Shown here piece by piece: positions 36,637 to 45,384 of a stretch of 64,000 nt of DNA; within the stretch, counting starts at the first letter, position 1; each line of letters opens with the position of its first letter. Origin of the DNA: JAWKWH01 sp963669415 (lineage in GTDB: Bacteria; Pseudomonadota; Alphaproteobacteria; Rhizobiales; Rhizobiaceae). Under the pieces are notes generated by a model. That model saw only the letters and a program-made list of their open reading frames with translations, ran no database searches and was not told the DNA's origin. The position numbers and the translations under genes were made by a program. The stretch lies in NCBI GenBank assembly GCA_963669415.2, contig CAXXPS010000001.1, forward strand, positions 992,001 through 1,056,000. The letters are read 5' to 3'.

Positions 36637-37944
36637 ATGGGCCACGCCTATATGCCCGGCTTCGGCAATGACTTTGAGACCGAGTCACTGCCGGGCGCAT
36701 TGCCGCAGGGCATGAATTCACCACAAAAATGCAACTATGGTCTCTACGCCGAGCAGCTTTCCGGTTCGCCATTTACCGCGCCACGCGGAACCAATGAGCG
36801 CTCCTGGCTCTATCGAATTCGCCCGAGCGTAAAGCACACAAAACGTTTTTCGTCGGTGAAGCGGCCACGCTGGAAAACTGCTCCCTGTGCCGACGACCAT
36901 GATCTGCCGCTCGGTCAATACCGATGGGATCCTGTTCCGCTGCCCAACGAGAAAACCAGTTTTCTCGACGGCATTCGCACCATGACCACAGCTGGAGACG
37001 TGATGACCCAGGTCGGCATGGCCGCGCATGTCTATGTGGTCAACGAAGACATGGTTGACGACTATTTCTTCAATGCGGATGGCGAATTGCTGATCATGCC
37101 ACAGGAAGGATCGATCCGGGTCATGACCGAAATGGGTGTCATGGAGCTGGAGCCGGCTGAGATCTGTGTTGTTCCGCGCGGTATGCTGTTCAAGGTGGAA
37201 CTGATGAATGGTCCAGCGCGGGGATACATCTGCGAAAATTACGGTGCCAAGTTTACGCTGCCGGACCGCGGACCGATCGGCGCCAACTGCCTGGCAAATC
37301 CACGCGACTTCAAGACGCCGGTTGCCTGGTACGAAGACAAGGAAACCTCCTGTCGTGTGCATGTGAAATGGTGCGGCAAGTTCTTTGTCACAGAGATCGG
37401 CCACTCGCCGCTCGATGTCGTCGCGTGGCATGGTAATTATTCGCCATACAAATACGATCTTCGAACATTCTCGCCGGTTGGCGCGATCCTGTTTGACCAT
37501 CCGGATCCGTCGATATTCACGGTGCTGACCGCGCCGACGGAAGAGGCCGGAACGGCCAATATCGACTTCGTCATTTTCCCGCCGCGCTGGATGGTGGCGG
37601 AAAATACGTTTCGTCCACCCTGGTATCATCGCAACATCATGAGTGAGTTCATGGGCCTGATTTACGGCCAGTACGATGCCAAGGAGGAGGGTTTTGTGCC
37701 GGGCGGTATGAGCCTGCACAATATGATGCTGCCGCACGGGCCGGACATGATGGGTTTTGACAAGGGATCGAACTCAGAGCTGGAACCGGTCAAGCTGGAC
37801 AATACACTCGCCTTCATGTTCGAAACCCGCTATCCGCAGCAACTGACTGAATTTGCAGCCAATCTCGATACGCTGCAGGACGATTACATCGATTGTTGGG
37901 ATGGACTGGACAGAAAATTCGACGGTACGCCGGGCGAGAAATGA
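36637..37944 (+). CDS. hmgA: Homogentisate 1,2-dioxygenase
   Basis: Opens the aromatic ring of homogentisate to maleylacetoacetate with O2 and Fe(II), the central step of tyrosine and phenylacetate-type catabolism. The 435-residue protein has the full family pattern: 'YMPGFGNDFETESLPGALP' at the N-terminus, 'SPFTAPRGTNERSWLYRIRP', and the iron ligands in 'PPWYHRNIMSEFMG' (His and Glu) and 'MLPHGPD' (second His). Length is normal. It follows the double MarR operator. The usual partners maleylacetoacetate isomerase and fumarylacetoacetase are absent from the window. Confidence 0.96.
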   Translation: MGHAYMPGFGNDFETESLPGALPQGMNSPQKCNYGLYAEQLSGSPFTAPRGTNERSWLYRIRPSVKHTKRFSSVKRPRWKTAPCADDHDLPLGQYRWDPVPLPNEKTSFLDGIRTMTTAGDVMTQVGMAAHVYVVNEDMVDDYFFNADGELLIMPQEGSIRVMTEMGVMELEPAEICVVPRGMLFKVELMNGPARGYICENYGAKFTLPDRGPIGANCLANPRDFKTPVAWYEDKETSCRVHVKWCGKFFVTEIGHSPLDVVAWHGNYSPYKYDLRTFSPVGAILFDHPDPSIFTVLTAPTEEAGTANIDFVIFPPRWMVAENTFRPPWYHRNIMSEFMGLIYGQYDAKEEGFVPGGMSLHNMMLPHGPDMMGFDKGSNSELEPVKLDNTLAFMFETRYPQQLTEFAANLDTLQDDYIDCWDGLDRKFDGTPGEK

Positions 37945-38231
37945 GCGAGAGGGCTGATCTCTTAAAAGACGCCTATTCTGTTTGTGATGAGTCGGGATTC
38001 GTCGATTTTCTCCAAATCCTGCAAAAGGAATGGGAAATTGAAAGTGGTCGCAACGCTTCGGATGTAGGCGAAACTCGCGATGAATGGGAGAATTTGACAT
38101 TTGGAAGTATTCTCGAGGGTGCTGTAGCGTGCTGGCACGACAATCAAAATACTGTTCAGCATAAAGATGCGGATGGAAATCCATGGCGCGCAGCCGCGAT
38201 CATTCTTTGGCGGGGACTGTACTACGAATAG
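37941..38231 (+). CDS. Small DUF7660-like protein
   Basis: A 96-residue acidic protein starting at ATG 37941, overlapping the hmgA stop (ATGA), so translationally coupled to it. The pattern 'DFLQILQKEWE', 'EWENLTFGSILEGAVACW' and 'NPWRAAAIILWRGLYYE' resembles the DUF7660 family of small proteins sometimes linked to immunity or regulatory roles. Assignment is tentative. Coupling to hmgA is odd for that family; it may be a bystander that uses the hmgA transcript. Confidence 0.55.
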   Translation: MSERADLLKDAYSVCDESGFVDFLQILQKEWEIESGRNASDVGETRDEWENLTFGSILEGAVACWHDNQNTVQHKDADGNPWRAAAIILWRGLYYE

Positions 38232-38309
38232 TCAGTGCGCCTGCGGATACTGAGTCAATCCGACAACATTACAGTTTGAGTAAAAACAGGAATTTTTGGA
38301 GAATAACTC

Positions 38310-39259
38310 ATGGCAAAAGCATTCGCCTCAGCCGGCGACATGACCGAAAAGGAAATCTCGTTCACGGAAATTGGTGAAGGCCTTTGGGCATTCACCGCAG
38401 AGGGCGATCCGAATTCCGGTGTGATCATTGGCGACGACAGCGTCATGATTGTTGAAGCACAGGCGACGCCAAGGCTTGCGCGCAAGGTCATGGAAAAAGT
38501 GCGCGAAGTCACCGACAAGCCGATCAGTCATCTCGTGCTGACCCACTACCACGCGGTGCGTGTGCTTGGCGCATCTGCCTATGGCGCCGGGCAGGTGATC
38601 ATGAGCGAGAAAGCGCGATCGATGGTGGTCGAGCGTGGGCAGGAGGACTGGGACTCCGAGTTCGATCGCTTCCCGCGCCTGTTTCAGGGCCATGAGGAAA
38701 TACCCGGCCTGACCTGGCCGTCGACGACGTTCCATGGCCGGATGAGTGTTTATCTCGGCAACCGGCGCGTCGATCTGATGCAGGTTGGGCGCGCACATAC
38801 CGCAGGCGATATCGTCATCAATGTGCCGGATCAGAATGTGATGTTCACCGGCGATATCGTCGAATACAAATCGGCTTGCTACTGCGGCGATGGGCATTTC
38901 ATGATTGGCCGGGCACGCTTGAGAACATCCGCTCATGGGATGTCGATGCCATCGCACCCGGTCGCGGCGATGCACTGGTCGGCAAGAAAATGGTCAATGA
39001 TGCGCTCGACCTGACAGCCGATTTCATCAGCTCGACCTACCGGCCAGTGGCAAAAGTCGCACTCGGTGGTGGCTCGCTGAAGGAAGCTTGGGATGCTTGT
39101 CGCGCAGAGTGCGATCCGAAATTTTCTGATTACGCGATCTATGAACATTGCCTGCCGTTCAATGTCGCTCGTGCCTATGATGAGGCGCGCGATATCGACA
39201 CGCCACGCATCTGGACGGCAGAACGCGACAAGGAGATGTGGGAACAGTTGCAGGGGTGA
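38310..39259 (+). pseudogene. MBL-fold metallo-hydrolase, frameshifted
   Basis: The first frame (38310 to about 38899) encodes 'GVIIGDDSVMIVEAQATPRL', the metal-site region 'LVLTHYHAVRVLGASAYG', 'RFPRLFQGHEEIPGLTWP', 'GRAHTAGDIVINVPDQNVMF' and 'TGDIVEY'. The homologous continuation, 'HDWPGTLENIRSWDVDAIAP' then 'GRGDALVG', is in the next frame. Adding one T at the TTT of 38897-38899 joins the two into about 316 residues ending at 39259. The family motif here is THYHAVRVLG, not the classical THxHxDH. It follows hmgA in this cluster. Either a recent inactivating deletion or a sequencing error in a homopolymer. Confidence 0.85.
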
Positions 39260-39306
39260 GGCGCACCAAAAACTCGGATCTCCAACGGAGGGTTGCCGGT
39301 TTGATA

Positions 39307-39320
39307 GTTACATATGAAAC
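39307..39320. promoter_or_regulatory. MarR-type operator upstream of the flavoprotein monooxygenase
   Basis: GTTAC-ATAT-GAAAC, preceded by TTTGATA and followed by CAATAAAA, matches the hmgA operator almost base for base over about 20 positions. It lies 49 bases before the start codon at 39369, so the monooxygenase and DUF2783 genes are probably under the same MarR repressor. Confidence 0.7.
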
Positions 39321-39368
39321 CAATAAAACTTCACCCTGTTAAGTGATATAAGCCGGGATGCGATATCC

Positions 39369-40979
39369 ATGAGCAAAATATTTGAAACACCGCTCTACGC
39401 TTATGAGCGTTCCGCCGATCAGGATGCCGCAAATCCGGTTCGCCATCCGGTGGTGGTCATAGGGGCCGGTCCGATCGGACTTGCAGCCGCGATTGACCTT
39501 GCACAACTCGATATCCCGGTTGTTGTCGTTGACGACAATGACAAGGTAAGTTTCGGGTCGCGCGCCATCTGTTTTGCAAAACGGCCACTGGAAATTCTGG
39601 ACCGGCTCGGTTGCGGCCAACCGATGGTCGACAAGGGAGTGGTGTGGAATACGGGCAAAGTGTTCTTCGATGAGCGCCAGGTCTACGGCTTCAACCTGCT
39701 GCCTGAAGACGGCCACAAGCGGCCCGCCTTCATCAATCTGCAGCAATACTACTTCGAGCTCTATCTGGTTGAACGGGTGCGCGAATTGCAGGCTGCGGGC
39801 AAGCCGATCGATCTGCGCGGCAAGACACGCGTTCTCTCCATCGATCAGAAGGAAGACCACGTCGCTCTGCTCGCCGACACCCCGGATGGGCCTTACAAGC
39901 TTGAGGCAGATTGGCTGATCGCCTGTGATGGTGCTGGATCGCCGGCGCGCGCCATGCTCGGACTCGATTTCGTCGGCCGGGTTTTCGAGGATAACTTCCT
40001 CATTGCTGATGTGGTCATGGAAGCGGATTTCCCGACCGAGCGCTGGTTCTGGTTCGACCCACCGTTCAATCGTGGTCAATCAGCGCTGCTGCATAAGCAG
40101 CCCGATGGCGTATGGCGCATCGACTTGCAACTCGGCTGGGATATCGACAAGGAAGAGGAGAAGAAGCCGGAGAATGTCATCCCGCGTCTAAAATCCATGT
40201 TGGGCAAGGAAGCGAAATTCGAGCTTGAATGGGTGTCGATCTACACATTCCAATGCCGGCGCATGGAAAAATTCAGGCACGGAAGGGTATTGTTTGCCGG
40301 TGACGCCGCCCATCAGGTTTCGCCGTTCGGTGCCCGCGGCGCAAATTCGGGTCTGCAGGATACCGACAATCTGATCTGGAAGCTGAAAATGGTGATGGAC
40401 GGCAAAGCGCCGGAAAGCCTGCTCGACAGTTACGATTATGAGCGCATACTCGGTGCCGACGAAAACATCATGAATTCGTCGCGCTCGACAGATTTCATCA
40501 CGCCGAAATCGGAGATATCGACCGTGTTCCGCAATGCTGTGCTGGATCTTTCGGAACATCACCAATTTGCCCGGCCGCTGGTGAATTCGGGGCGGCTGAG
40601 TGTACCGTGTACCTATGATGGGTCGCCGCTCAACGGTCCAGACTCTGAATCAATGCCGGACCGGACCCGTCCCGGTTCGCCCTGCGTCGATGCGCCGATC
40701 GGCGATGGTTGGTTACTTAACATGCTGGGCGATCGATTTCAGCTGATGACCATTGATACTGACGCACCGGAAAAGATCGAAACGGGTGGAATTGAGATCG
40801 AACGGCTGGCGCTGTCGGCGAATGATGATGCGAGTGGAGCGCTTAAAGAGAGATATCTTGGTGATGCCAGGTCGGCGGTGTATCTGGTGCGCCCGGATCA
40901 GCATGTTGCAGCGCGGTGGGAAACGTTCGACGAATCCGCGGTGCTGGCGGCACTGAACACTGCGGTAGGTAGAGGGTGA
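39369..40979 (+). CDS. FAD-dependent aromatic hydroxylase, MhaA-like
   Basis: Single-component class A flavoprotein monooxygenase (536 residues). FAD motif 'HPVVVIGAGPIGLAAAIDL', the mid-domain DG motif 'WLIACDGAGSPARAMLG' and the GD motif 'VLFAGDAAHQVSPFGARGAN' are all present, with a C-terminal thioredoxin-like domain from about residue 440. It resembles phenol/3-(3-hydroxyphenyl)propionate hydroxylases. In Pseudomonas putida U, a flavoprotein (MhaA) with a small partner (MhaB) converts 3-hydroxyphenylacetate to homogentisate; the small DUF2783 gene 10 bases downstream and hmgA nearby fit that reaction. Substrate is inferred from context. Confidence 0.85.
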   Translation: MSKIFETPLYAYERSADQDAANPVRHPVVVIGAGPIGLAAAIDLAQLDIPVVVVDDNDKVSFGSRAICFAKRPLEILDRLGCGQPMVDKGVVWNTGKVFFDERQVYGFNLLPEDGHKRPAFINLQQYYFELYLVERVRELQAAGKPIDLRGKTRVLSIDQKEDHVALLADTPDGPYKLEADWLIACDGAGSPARAMLGLDFVGRVFEDNFLIADVVMEADFPTERWFWFDPPFNRGQSALLHKQPDGVWRIDLQLGWDIDKEEEKKPENVIPRLKSMLGKEAKFELEWVSIYTFQCRRMEKFRHGRVLFAGDAAHQVSPFGARGANSGLQDTDNLIWKLKMVMDGKAPESLLDSYDYERILGADENIMNSSRSTDFITPKSEISTVFRNAVLDLSEHHQFARPLVNSGRLSVPCTYDGSPLNGPDSESMPDRTRPGSPCVDAPIGDGWLLNMLGDRFQLMTIDTDAPEKIETGGIEIERLALSANDDASGALKERYLGDARSAVYLVRPDQHVAARWETFDESAVLAALNTAVGRG

Positions 40980-40989
40980 GTAACTTGTC

Positions 40990-41178
40990 ATGAGCGAATT
41001 GAACACCAAACCCAACATATCCGCTGCGGATGATTTCTATGCGATGCTGCTGGCAGCGCATGAGGGATTGGACAAATCCGAAAGCGATGCATTGAACGCC
41101 CGGCTAATTCTGATCCTGGCCAACCATGTTGGCGATATGGATGTGCTGCGACAGGCACTGGGAGCTGCGAGGCGATAG
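40990..41178 (+). CDS. DUF2783 small protein, possible MhaB-like partner
   Basis: A 62-residue helical protein with the DUF2783 pattern 'ADDFYAMLLAAHEGLDKSES' and 'LNARLILILANHVGD'. It starts 10 bases after the monooxygenase gene and is probably translated from the same message. Small proteins of this kind recur beside class A hydroxylases, and the P. putida MhaB subunit is of similar size and position, so a coupling or stabilising role is plausible. That role is inference. Confidence 0.75.
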   Translation: MSELNTKPNISAADDFYAMLLAAHEGLDKSESDALNARLILILANHVGDMDVLRQALGAARR

Positions 41179-41220
41179 TTCATCGTCGGCTGATCTGGGG
41201 TCCTGACACCAATTTGCCGG

Positions 41221-42078
41221 TCAGCCTTTTGATATCCAGTAGGTGTCCGTCGCCAGCCAGGCGTTGGTAGTCTGATCATCTTCCGTTCGAAGATGATATT
41301 CACCGAGCCGGTCGGGCATGCCTCCACACGCTCTTAGCGCATTTGCCAAAGCCGTTTCTTCGGCCTCACGGCGCGCGCCATTGCAATGATAGAACCCACA
41401 CTGGAAAAGCGGCCGTACCGGAAAACGATCACCGTTTTTTTCGAGATGCAGCATAAATCCCCACTTAGCTGCGGTCGTAAAGGGCAGCACAATCTGTCCT
41501 CGTGGCGTCAGCTGTTTCAGCCATTGTTCGGGAACGTGCGTCACGCCGGCGAAAACGATAACTGCATCAAGCGCCGGCAAGTCCTTTGATCGTGTGGCAT
41601 CGGCAGCAAACACTTCGACCTGTTTGTACCGGGAAAGATTGTTCCTGGCGCGTAAGGCGAGCGCCTCATCAATCTCGTATGCCATCACCCGCCCGGTTTT
41701 GCCGACGAGTTCAGCAAGAATTGCCGTGAAATATCCGGTACCCGCACCCACCTGAAGAATGGTCTTTCCGGGCTTGATGTTTAGTTGATCAAACACGAGC
41801 GCCCAGAGTGACGGTTGGCCGGTATTTATTCCCTTTTCGTCATCAATCGAAACCAGAACATCATGGTAGACTTGGCGCGGATCGTCGGTCGAAATTGTCC
41901 GGGACAAGCCAATTCGCATCCGCGAATGCACCTTCCAGGGACCTTTGCCCAAATAGTCTTCCCGGGGCACGGTGGCGAAGGCCTCGACAATGGATGGATT
42001 GTTGACGATTGGCGCCGAGTTTCTCAGGTCTTCGGCGAACCATCTTCGGGCGGCGGCGATGTCGTTGCTTTCAGACAC
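41221..42078 (-). CDS. PCMT-like SAM-dependent methyltransferase
   Basis: A 285-residue protein related to protein-L-isoaspartate O-methyltransferase. 'FATVPREDYLGKGPWKV' and 'GINTGQPSLWALVFDQLNIK' match the PCMT N-terminal region; SAM motif I is 'ILQVGAGTGYFTAILAELVG' and post-I 'VMAYEIDEALA'. It lacks the exact 'SQPYMVA' substrate segment of true PCMT, so the acceptor may not be isoaspartate. It is transcribed against its neighbours, facing the DUF2783 gene. Function uncertain. Confidence 0.75.
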   Translation of the reverse strand: MSESNDIAAARRWFAEDLRNSAPIVNNPSIVEAFATVPREDYLGKGPWKVHSRMRIGLSRTISTDDPRQVYHDVLVSIDDEKGINTGQPSLWALVFDQLNIKPGKTILQVGAGTGYFTAILAELVGKTGRVMAYEIDEALALRARNNLSRYKQVEVFAADATRSKDLPALDAVIVFAGVTHVPEQWLKQLTPRGQIVLPFTTAAKWGFMLHLEKNGDRFPVRPLFQCGFYHCNGARREAEETALANALRACGGMPDRLGEYHLRTEDDQTTNAWLATDTYWISKG

Positions 42079-42183
42079 AGGAAATTTCTCGAAGCGTCAA
42101 GATATCAATACACTCGCATGGTAACGGCTGCCGGTACAGCAACTGAGTTCGTGACGGCACGTCCAAATCTTTCCTGTTTGATA

Positions 42184-42197
42184 GTTACAAACGTAAC
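42184..42197. promoter_or_regulatory. Perfect MarR-type operator upstream of VOC gene
   Basis: GTTAC-AAAC-GTAAC is a perfect inverted repeat, extendable to TAGTTAC/GTAACTA, preceded by TTTGA and followed by ATAT-rich sequence. It is the best-formed of the three operators and lies 41 bases before the VOC start codon, where repressor binding would block transcription. Confidence 0.72.
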
Positions 42198-42238
42198 TAA
42201 TATTTTCTCCCCATCAAGACATTGCGGAGAAAGAGCTC

Positions 42239-42781
42239 ATGAAAATCGATCGCATTCACCACGTCGCCTATCGCTGCAAAGATGCCAAGGAGACCGTGGA
42301 TTGGTACACCAAAATGCTGAACATGGATTTCGTGCTGGCGATTGCCGAGGACAAGGTGCCTTCCACGCATGAACCAGATCCCTACATGCATCTGTTCCTT
42401 GATGCCGGTAACGGAAACATCCTCGCCTTTTTCGAATTGCCGACAAAGCCGGAAATGGGCCGCGATCCCAATACGCCAGAATGGGTGCAGCACATTGCGT
42501 TGAAGGTGAAAGACCGCGATACGCTGATCGAGTACAAGGAGCATCTGGAGAAAAACGGCATCGATGTCCTCGGTGTGACCGATCATTCGATCTTTCACTC
42601 GATTTACTTCTTCGATCCCAGTGGCCACCGCATCGAGTTGGCCTGCGACGATCCGGAAGCGGAGGCCATGAACAAGCGCCTTGATGCGGTCAAGTGGGAC
42701 ATGCTTGAAGAATGGTCGAAAACCAAGCGGGCGCCGAAACACGCTGAATGGCTGCACGAAAAGGAGCTCGCCGACGTTTAA
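42239..42781 (+). CDS. VOC-family (glyoxalase/dioxygenase fold) protein
   Basis: A 180-residue vicinal-oxygen-chelate protein. Candidate metal ligands are His7 or His8 in 'IDRIHHVAY', His in 'EWVQHIALKV' and Glu in 'SGHRIELACD', the usual His-His-Glu set of the two-repeat fold. A GGAGAAAGAG precedes the ATG. It has its own copy of the MarR operator, so it belongs to the homogentisate regulon although separated by an opposing gene. It could be a ring-cleavage, isomerase or detoxifying enzyme; at 180 residues it is too small to be 4-hydroxyphenylpyruvate dioxygenase. Confidence 0.82.
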   Translation: MKIDRIHHVAYRCKDAKETVDWYTKMLNMDFVLAIAEDKVPSTHEPDPYMHLFLDAGNGNILAFFELPTKPEMGRDPNTPEWVQHIALKVKDRDTLIEYKEHLEKNGIDVLGVTDHSIFHSIYFFDPSGHRIELACDDPEAEAMNKRLDAVKWDMLEEWSKTKRAPKHAEWLHEKELADV

Positions 42782-42869
42782 ACGCTGACCAAACCTGTAT
42801 CAATTTGACGGTGCAAAGTTTTATTTGGGAGACTTTACAGAGCCAGTCAATTGGGCGCACGATTAGTGC

Positions 42870-43451
42870 ATGAAAATCCTCAGGCCGATTGTCTTTAGCG
42901 TCGTTGTCATATCGTCGGTGAGCATTGCCAACGCCCAGGACTTTGAGAGCGGTGCTCGTGCCTTGCACGCCGGATCCTTTGATGAAGCACTGGCCGCACT
43001 CCGGCCATTGGCCGAAAACGGTCATGGCGGTGCGCAATATCTTCTGGGCACCATTTATGAATATGGCCGTGGTGTCTCCCGGGATGATGGTGCAGCGGTG
43101 AAATGGTACCGGTCCGCTGCGGAGCTCGATATAGCATTTGCGCAATACCGGCTTGGCGTGCTGCATGACAATGGCTGGGGCGTAAAGAAAGACCGGGCTT
43201 CAGCGGTTCGCTGGTACAAATTGGCGGCGGAGCGGGGGTATTTGTTGGCCCAGCATGATTTGGCATTGATGTATTTGTCGGGGCACGGTGTTAAGAAAGA
43301 TCCGGTCCAGGCGTATATGTGGATGAAGATTGCCGTCGATGCCGGCGATGAGCGCATGGTCAAACACCTCGCACTGATTGCCCGTGAGATGAGCAATGCG
43401 GATATCGAAGAAGGGATTGCGCTTGCGCAGAAATGGCGCCAGCGCAGATAG
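42870..43451 (+). CDS. Secreted Sel1-repeat protein
   Basis: Signal peptide 'PIVFSVVVISSVSIANAQ' followed by about three or four Sel1-like TPR repeats, for example 'GGAQYLLGTIYEYGRGVSRD', 'AFAQYRLGVLHDNGWGVKKD' and 'LLAQHDLALMYLSGHGVKKD', each ending in an 'A..WY..AA' or 'AYMWMKIA' helix. Sel1 proteins are periplasmic scaffolds for protein-protein interactions. The partner is unknown. It ends five bases from the convergent ssb gene. Confidence 0.88.
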   Translation: MKILRPIVFSVVVISSVSIANAQDFESGARALHAGSFDEALAALRPLAENGHGGAQYLLGTIYEYGRGVSRDDGAAVKWYRSAAELDIAFAQYRLGVLHDNGWGVKKDRASAVRWYKLAAERGYLLAQHDLALMYLSGHGVKKDPVQAYMWMKIAVDAGDERMVKHLALIAREMSNADIEEGIALAQKWRQRR

Positions 43452-43456
43452 TCCGC

Positions 43457-43945
43457 TCAAAACGGGATTTCGTCGTCCATGTCGCGGGAGAAGTTACCGC
43501 CACCACCACTACTGCCGCCCGGGCCTGACTGGCCAAAGTCGGAGCCACCACCGCTCTGGCCGCCGCCCTGCTGACCCCCGCCTTCGCCGGAGTTGCGGCT
43601 GTCGAGCATCTGCAATTCACCCCGGAAGCGCTGCAACACCACTTCGGTGGTGTATTTTTTCTGACCCGACTGGTCTTCCCAGGAACGCGTCTGCAATTGA
43701 CCTTCTATGTAGACCTTCATGCCTTTTTTCAGATATTGCTCGGCCACTTTTGCAAGTTGGTCGTTGAAGATGACGACACGGTGCCATTCGGTTCGTTCGC
43801 GGCGCTCCCCGGATTGTTTGTCGCGCCAGGTCTCGGAAGTGGCTACCGACAGATTGACCACCGGGTCGCCGGAATTCAGCCGCCGGACCTCCGGATCGGC
43901 TCCAAGATTTCCGACAAGAATGACCTTGTTGACGCTACCCGCCAT
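43457..43945 (-). CDS. ssb: Single-stranded DNA-binding protein
   Basis: Binds single-stranded DNA in replication and repair. The OB-fold starts at 'MAGSVNKVILVGNLGADPEV' and includes 'TEWHRVVIFNDQLAKVAEQY' and 'VYIEGQLQTRSWEDQSGQ'. A Gly/Gln-rich linker follows, then the conserved acidic tip DDEIPF that recruits partner proteins. The frame extends to 43984, but ATG 43945 gives the normal 162-residue protein. Confidence 0.95.
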   Translation of the reverse strand: MAGSVNKVILVGNLGADPEVRRLNSGDPVVNLSVATSETWRDKQSGERRERTEWHRVVIFNDQLAKVAEQYLKKGMKVYIEGQLQTRSWEDQSGQKKYTTEVVLQRFRGELQMLDSRNSGEGGGQQGGGQSGGGSDFGQSGPGGSSGGGGNFSRDMDDEIPF

Positions 43946-44137
43946 GGCGATTACTCCGCTTGTCCAGTCTATGCCGGCATCCACGGTGCCGACTTTACGA
44001 CTGACTATTTAAACCAATCGCGCCTCGGAAACTGCATGGAAACATTCTTTCCACAGTTCGGTTGTCCGCACGATCCGCCAAAACTATATGTTCATGTTAT
44101 GTTCCATGTCAAATTCCGAATTCCGCGTACCGCAATA

Positions 44138-45121
44138 TCAGCGGCGGTTGGGTGATGTGGAAGTCTCTGTAGTTTTTTGAGCAGGTGTTCGGCCGGCGAA
44201 ACGCAAACGCGCTTCACTCTCACTTATCAGCCATTCACGGACCACTTCCAATTCGGGAAAGGTTTTTCGGCCTATCCGCTTCATCAGGAAATAACCTGAC
44301 GCGGTTCGCACGACCGTGTCTCCCAATGGCCGGATGAGCTGGCCAGATTCCAGCAGCGGATCGACCAAATGGCGCCAGCCGAGTGCTACGCCAAGACCGT
44401 CTGCAGCGGCCTGTATCGACAGTGGGTACGTGTTGAAACTGGTCGTTCGCTCAAGTGGAGTGTCCGGCTGGCCATTGCGGCTCAACCACTCCGGCCAGGT
44501 CATCCATTCAGTATGACTGCTGTCGACCGTGATGAGGTCAAGTTTCGGCAACTCTGATATGTCGGCGACCCTTGGATTGGCGTCGAAATATTCCTTCGTG
44601 CAAACCGGGAACACGGTTTCGCCGAACAACATGCGGGACTCGTAGCCCGGCCAATTACCCTCTCCCCGCAAAATCGTGAGATCCATGTCCTCAGCCAGAC
44701 ACTCTTCATCATTGTCAGACGAGACGAGCATAATTTTGATGCGCCGGTTGACACCATTGAATTTGCGCAAGCGTGGCATCAACCACAAAGAGGAAACTGA
44801 GTTCGTGGCGGCGAGATTGACTGCATTCTTCTGCCGTCTGGCGAACATACCTTGCGATGCGGTCCGCAGAATATCCATGGATTGCTCTACTGATTCCAGC
44901 AGTCGCTTTCCCTGGCTGGTGAGAGTGATGGACTTGTGGCCCCGAACAAACAGGGCGATATCGTAGTGTTGTTCAAGCAGCCTTACCTTGCGGCTGATCG
45001 CCGTCTCCGAGATGTTTAACTGTCTGGAGGCTGCAGCAAAGCTGCCACCCTTGGCAGCAGCTTCAAAGGCAAGGAGATAGTCGAGTGGCGGCAGGACATT
45101 AGTCTTGTTACGCATTCTCAA
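44138..45121 (-). CDS. LysR family regulator, GcvA-like
   Basis: A 327-residue LysR-type protein. The N-terminal helix-turn-helix is at 'DYLLAFEAAAKGGSFAAASR' and 'LNISETAISRKVRLLEQHYD'; the effector domain follows with the GcvA-like 'DMDLTILRGEGNWPGYES'. It is divergent from the betaine-type ABC transporter operon and is the likely activator of it. A near-perfect dyad at 45254-45274 in the 263-base gap is a candidate binding site. Confidence 0.88.
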   Translation of the reverse strand: MRMRNKTNVLPPLDYLLAFEAAAKGGSFAAASRQLNISETAISRKVRLLEQHYDIALFVRGHKSITLTSQGKRLLESVEQSMDILRTASQGMFARRQKNAVNLAATNSVSSLWLMPRLRKFNGVNRRIKIMLVSSDNDEECLAEDMDLTILRGEGNWPGYESRMLFGETVFPVCTKEYFDANPRVADISELPKLDLITVDSSHTEWMTWPEWLSRNGQPDTPLERTTSFNTYPLSIQAAADGLGVALGWRHLVDPLLESGQLIRPLGDTVVRTASGYFLMKRIGRKTFPELEVVREWLISESEARLRFAGRTPAQKTTETSTSPNRR

Positions 45122-45253
45122 CCATTCGACCGCTCACCGCATCGTGATTTGGCGGAAAACCCATCAACTGTGATTTAACCTGGTCCAAATGGGTTATCCA
45201 TGATCAATTTGAAATGTATCTAAGATATTGAATGTAACAAATAATACCGAATT

Positions 45254-45274
45254 TGCCAATAATAATTGTTGGCA
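45254..45274. promoter_or_regulatory. Dyad in the lysR/proX-like intergenic region
   Basis: Arms TGCCAA and TTGGCA flank a nine-base AT-rich centre that is itself nearly symmetric; only one pair of positions breaks the 21-base palindrome. Size and position suit a LysR recognition site. A second stem, GCCGAAG/CTTCGGC, lies in the transcribed leader at about 45331-45353, just before the proX-like ribosome-binding site. Confidence 0.5.
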
Positions 45275-45384
45275 TTGCCCATCAAATTTATAGGCAGAAA
45301 ATTCTGATTCTCTTGGCAAACTCCCAGGAGCCGAAGAGGGGAGCGCTTCGGCCCGCAGTTATTGAAAACGACTAGGGAGTGAAC

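Noticed and set aside
42239..42781. VOC gene as 4-hydroxyphenylpyruvate dioxygenase
   Set aside because: Context is tempting, but 180 residues is half the required length and the C-terminal HPPD motifs are absent.
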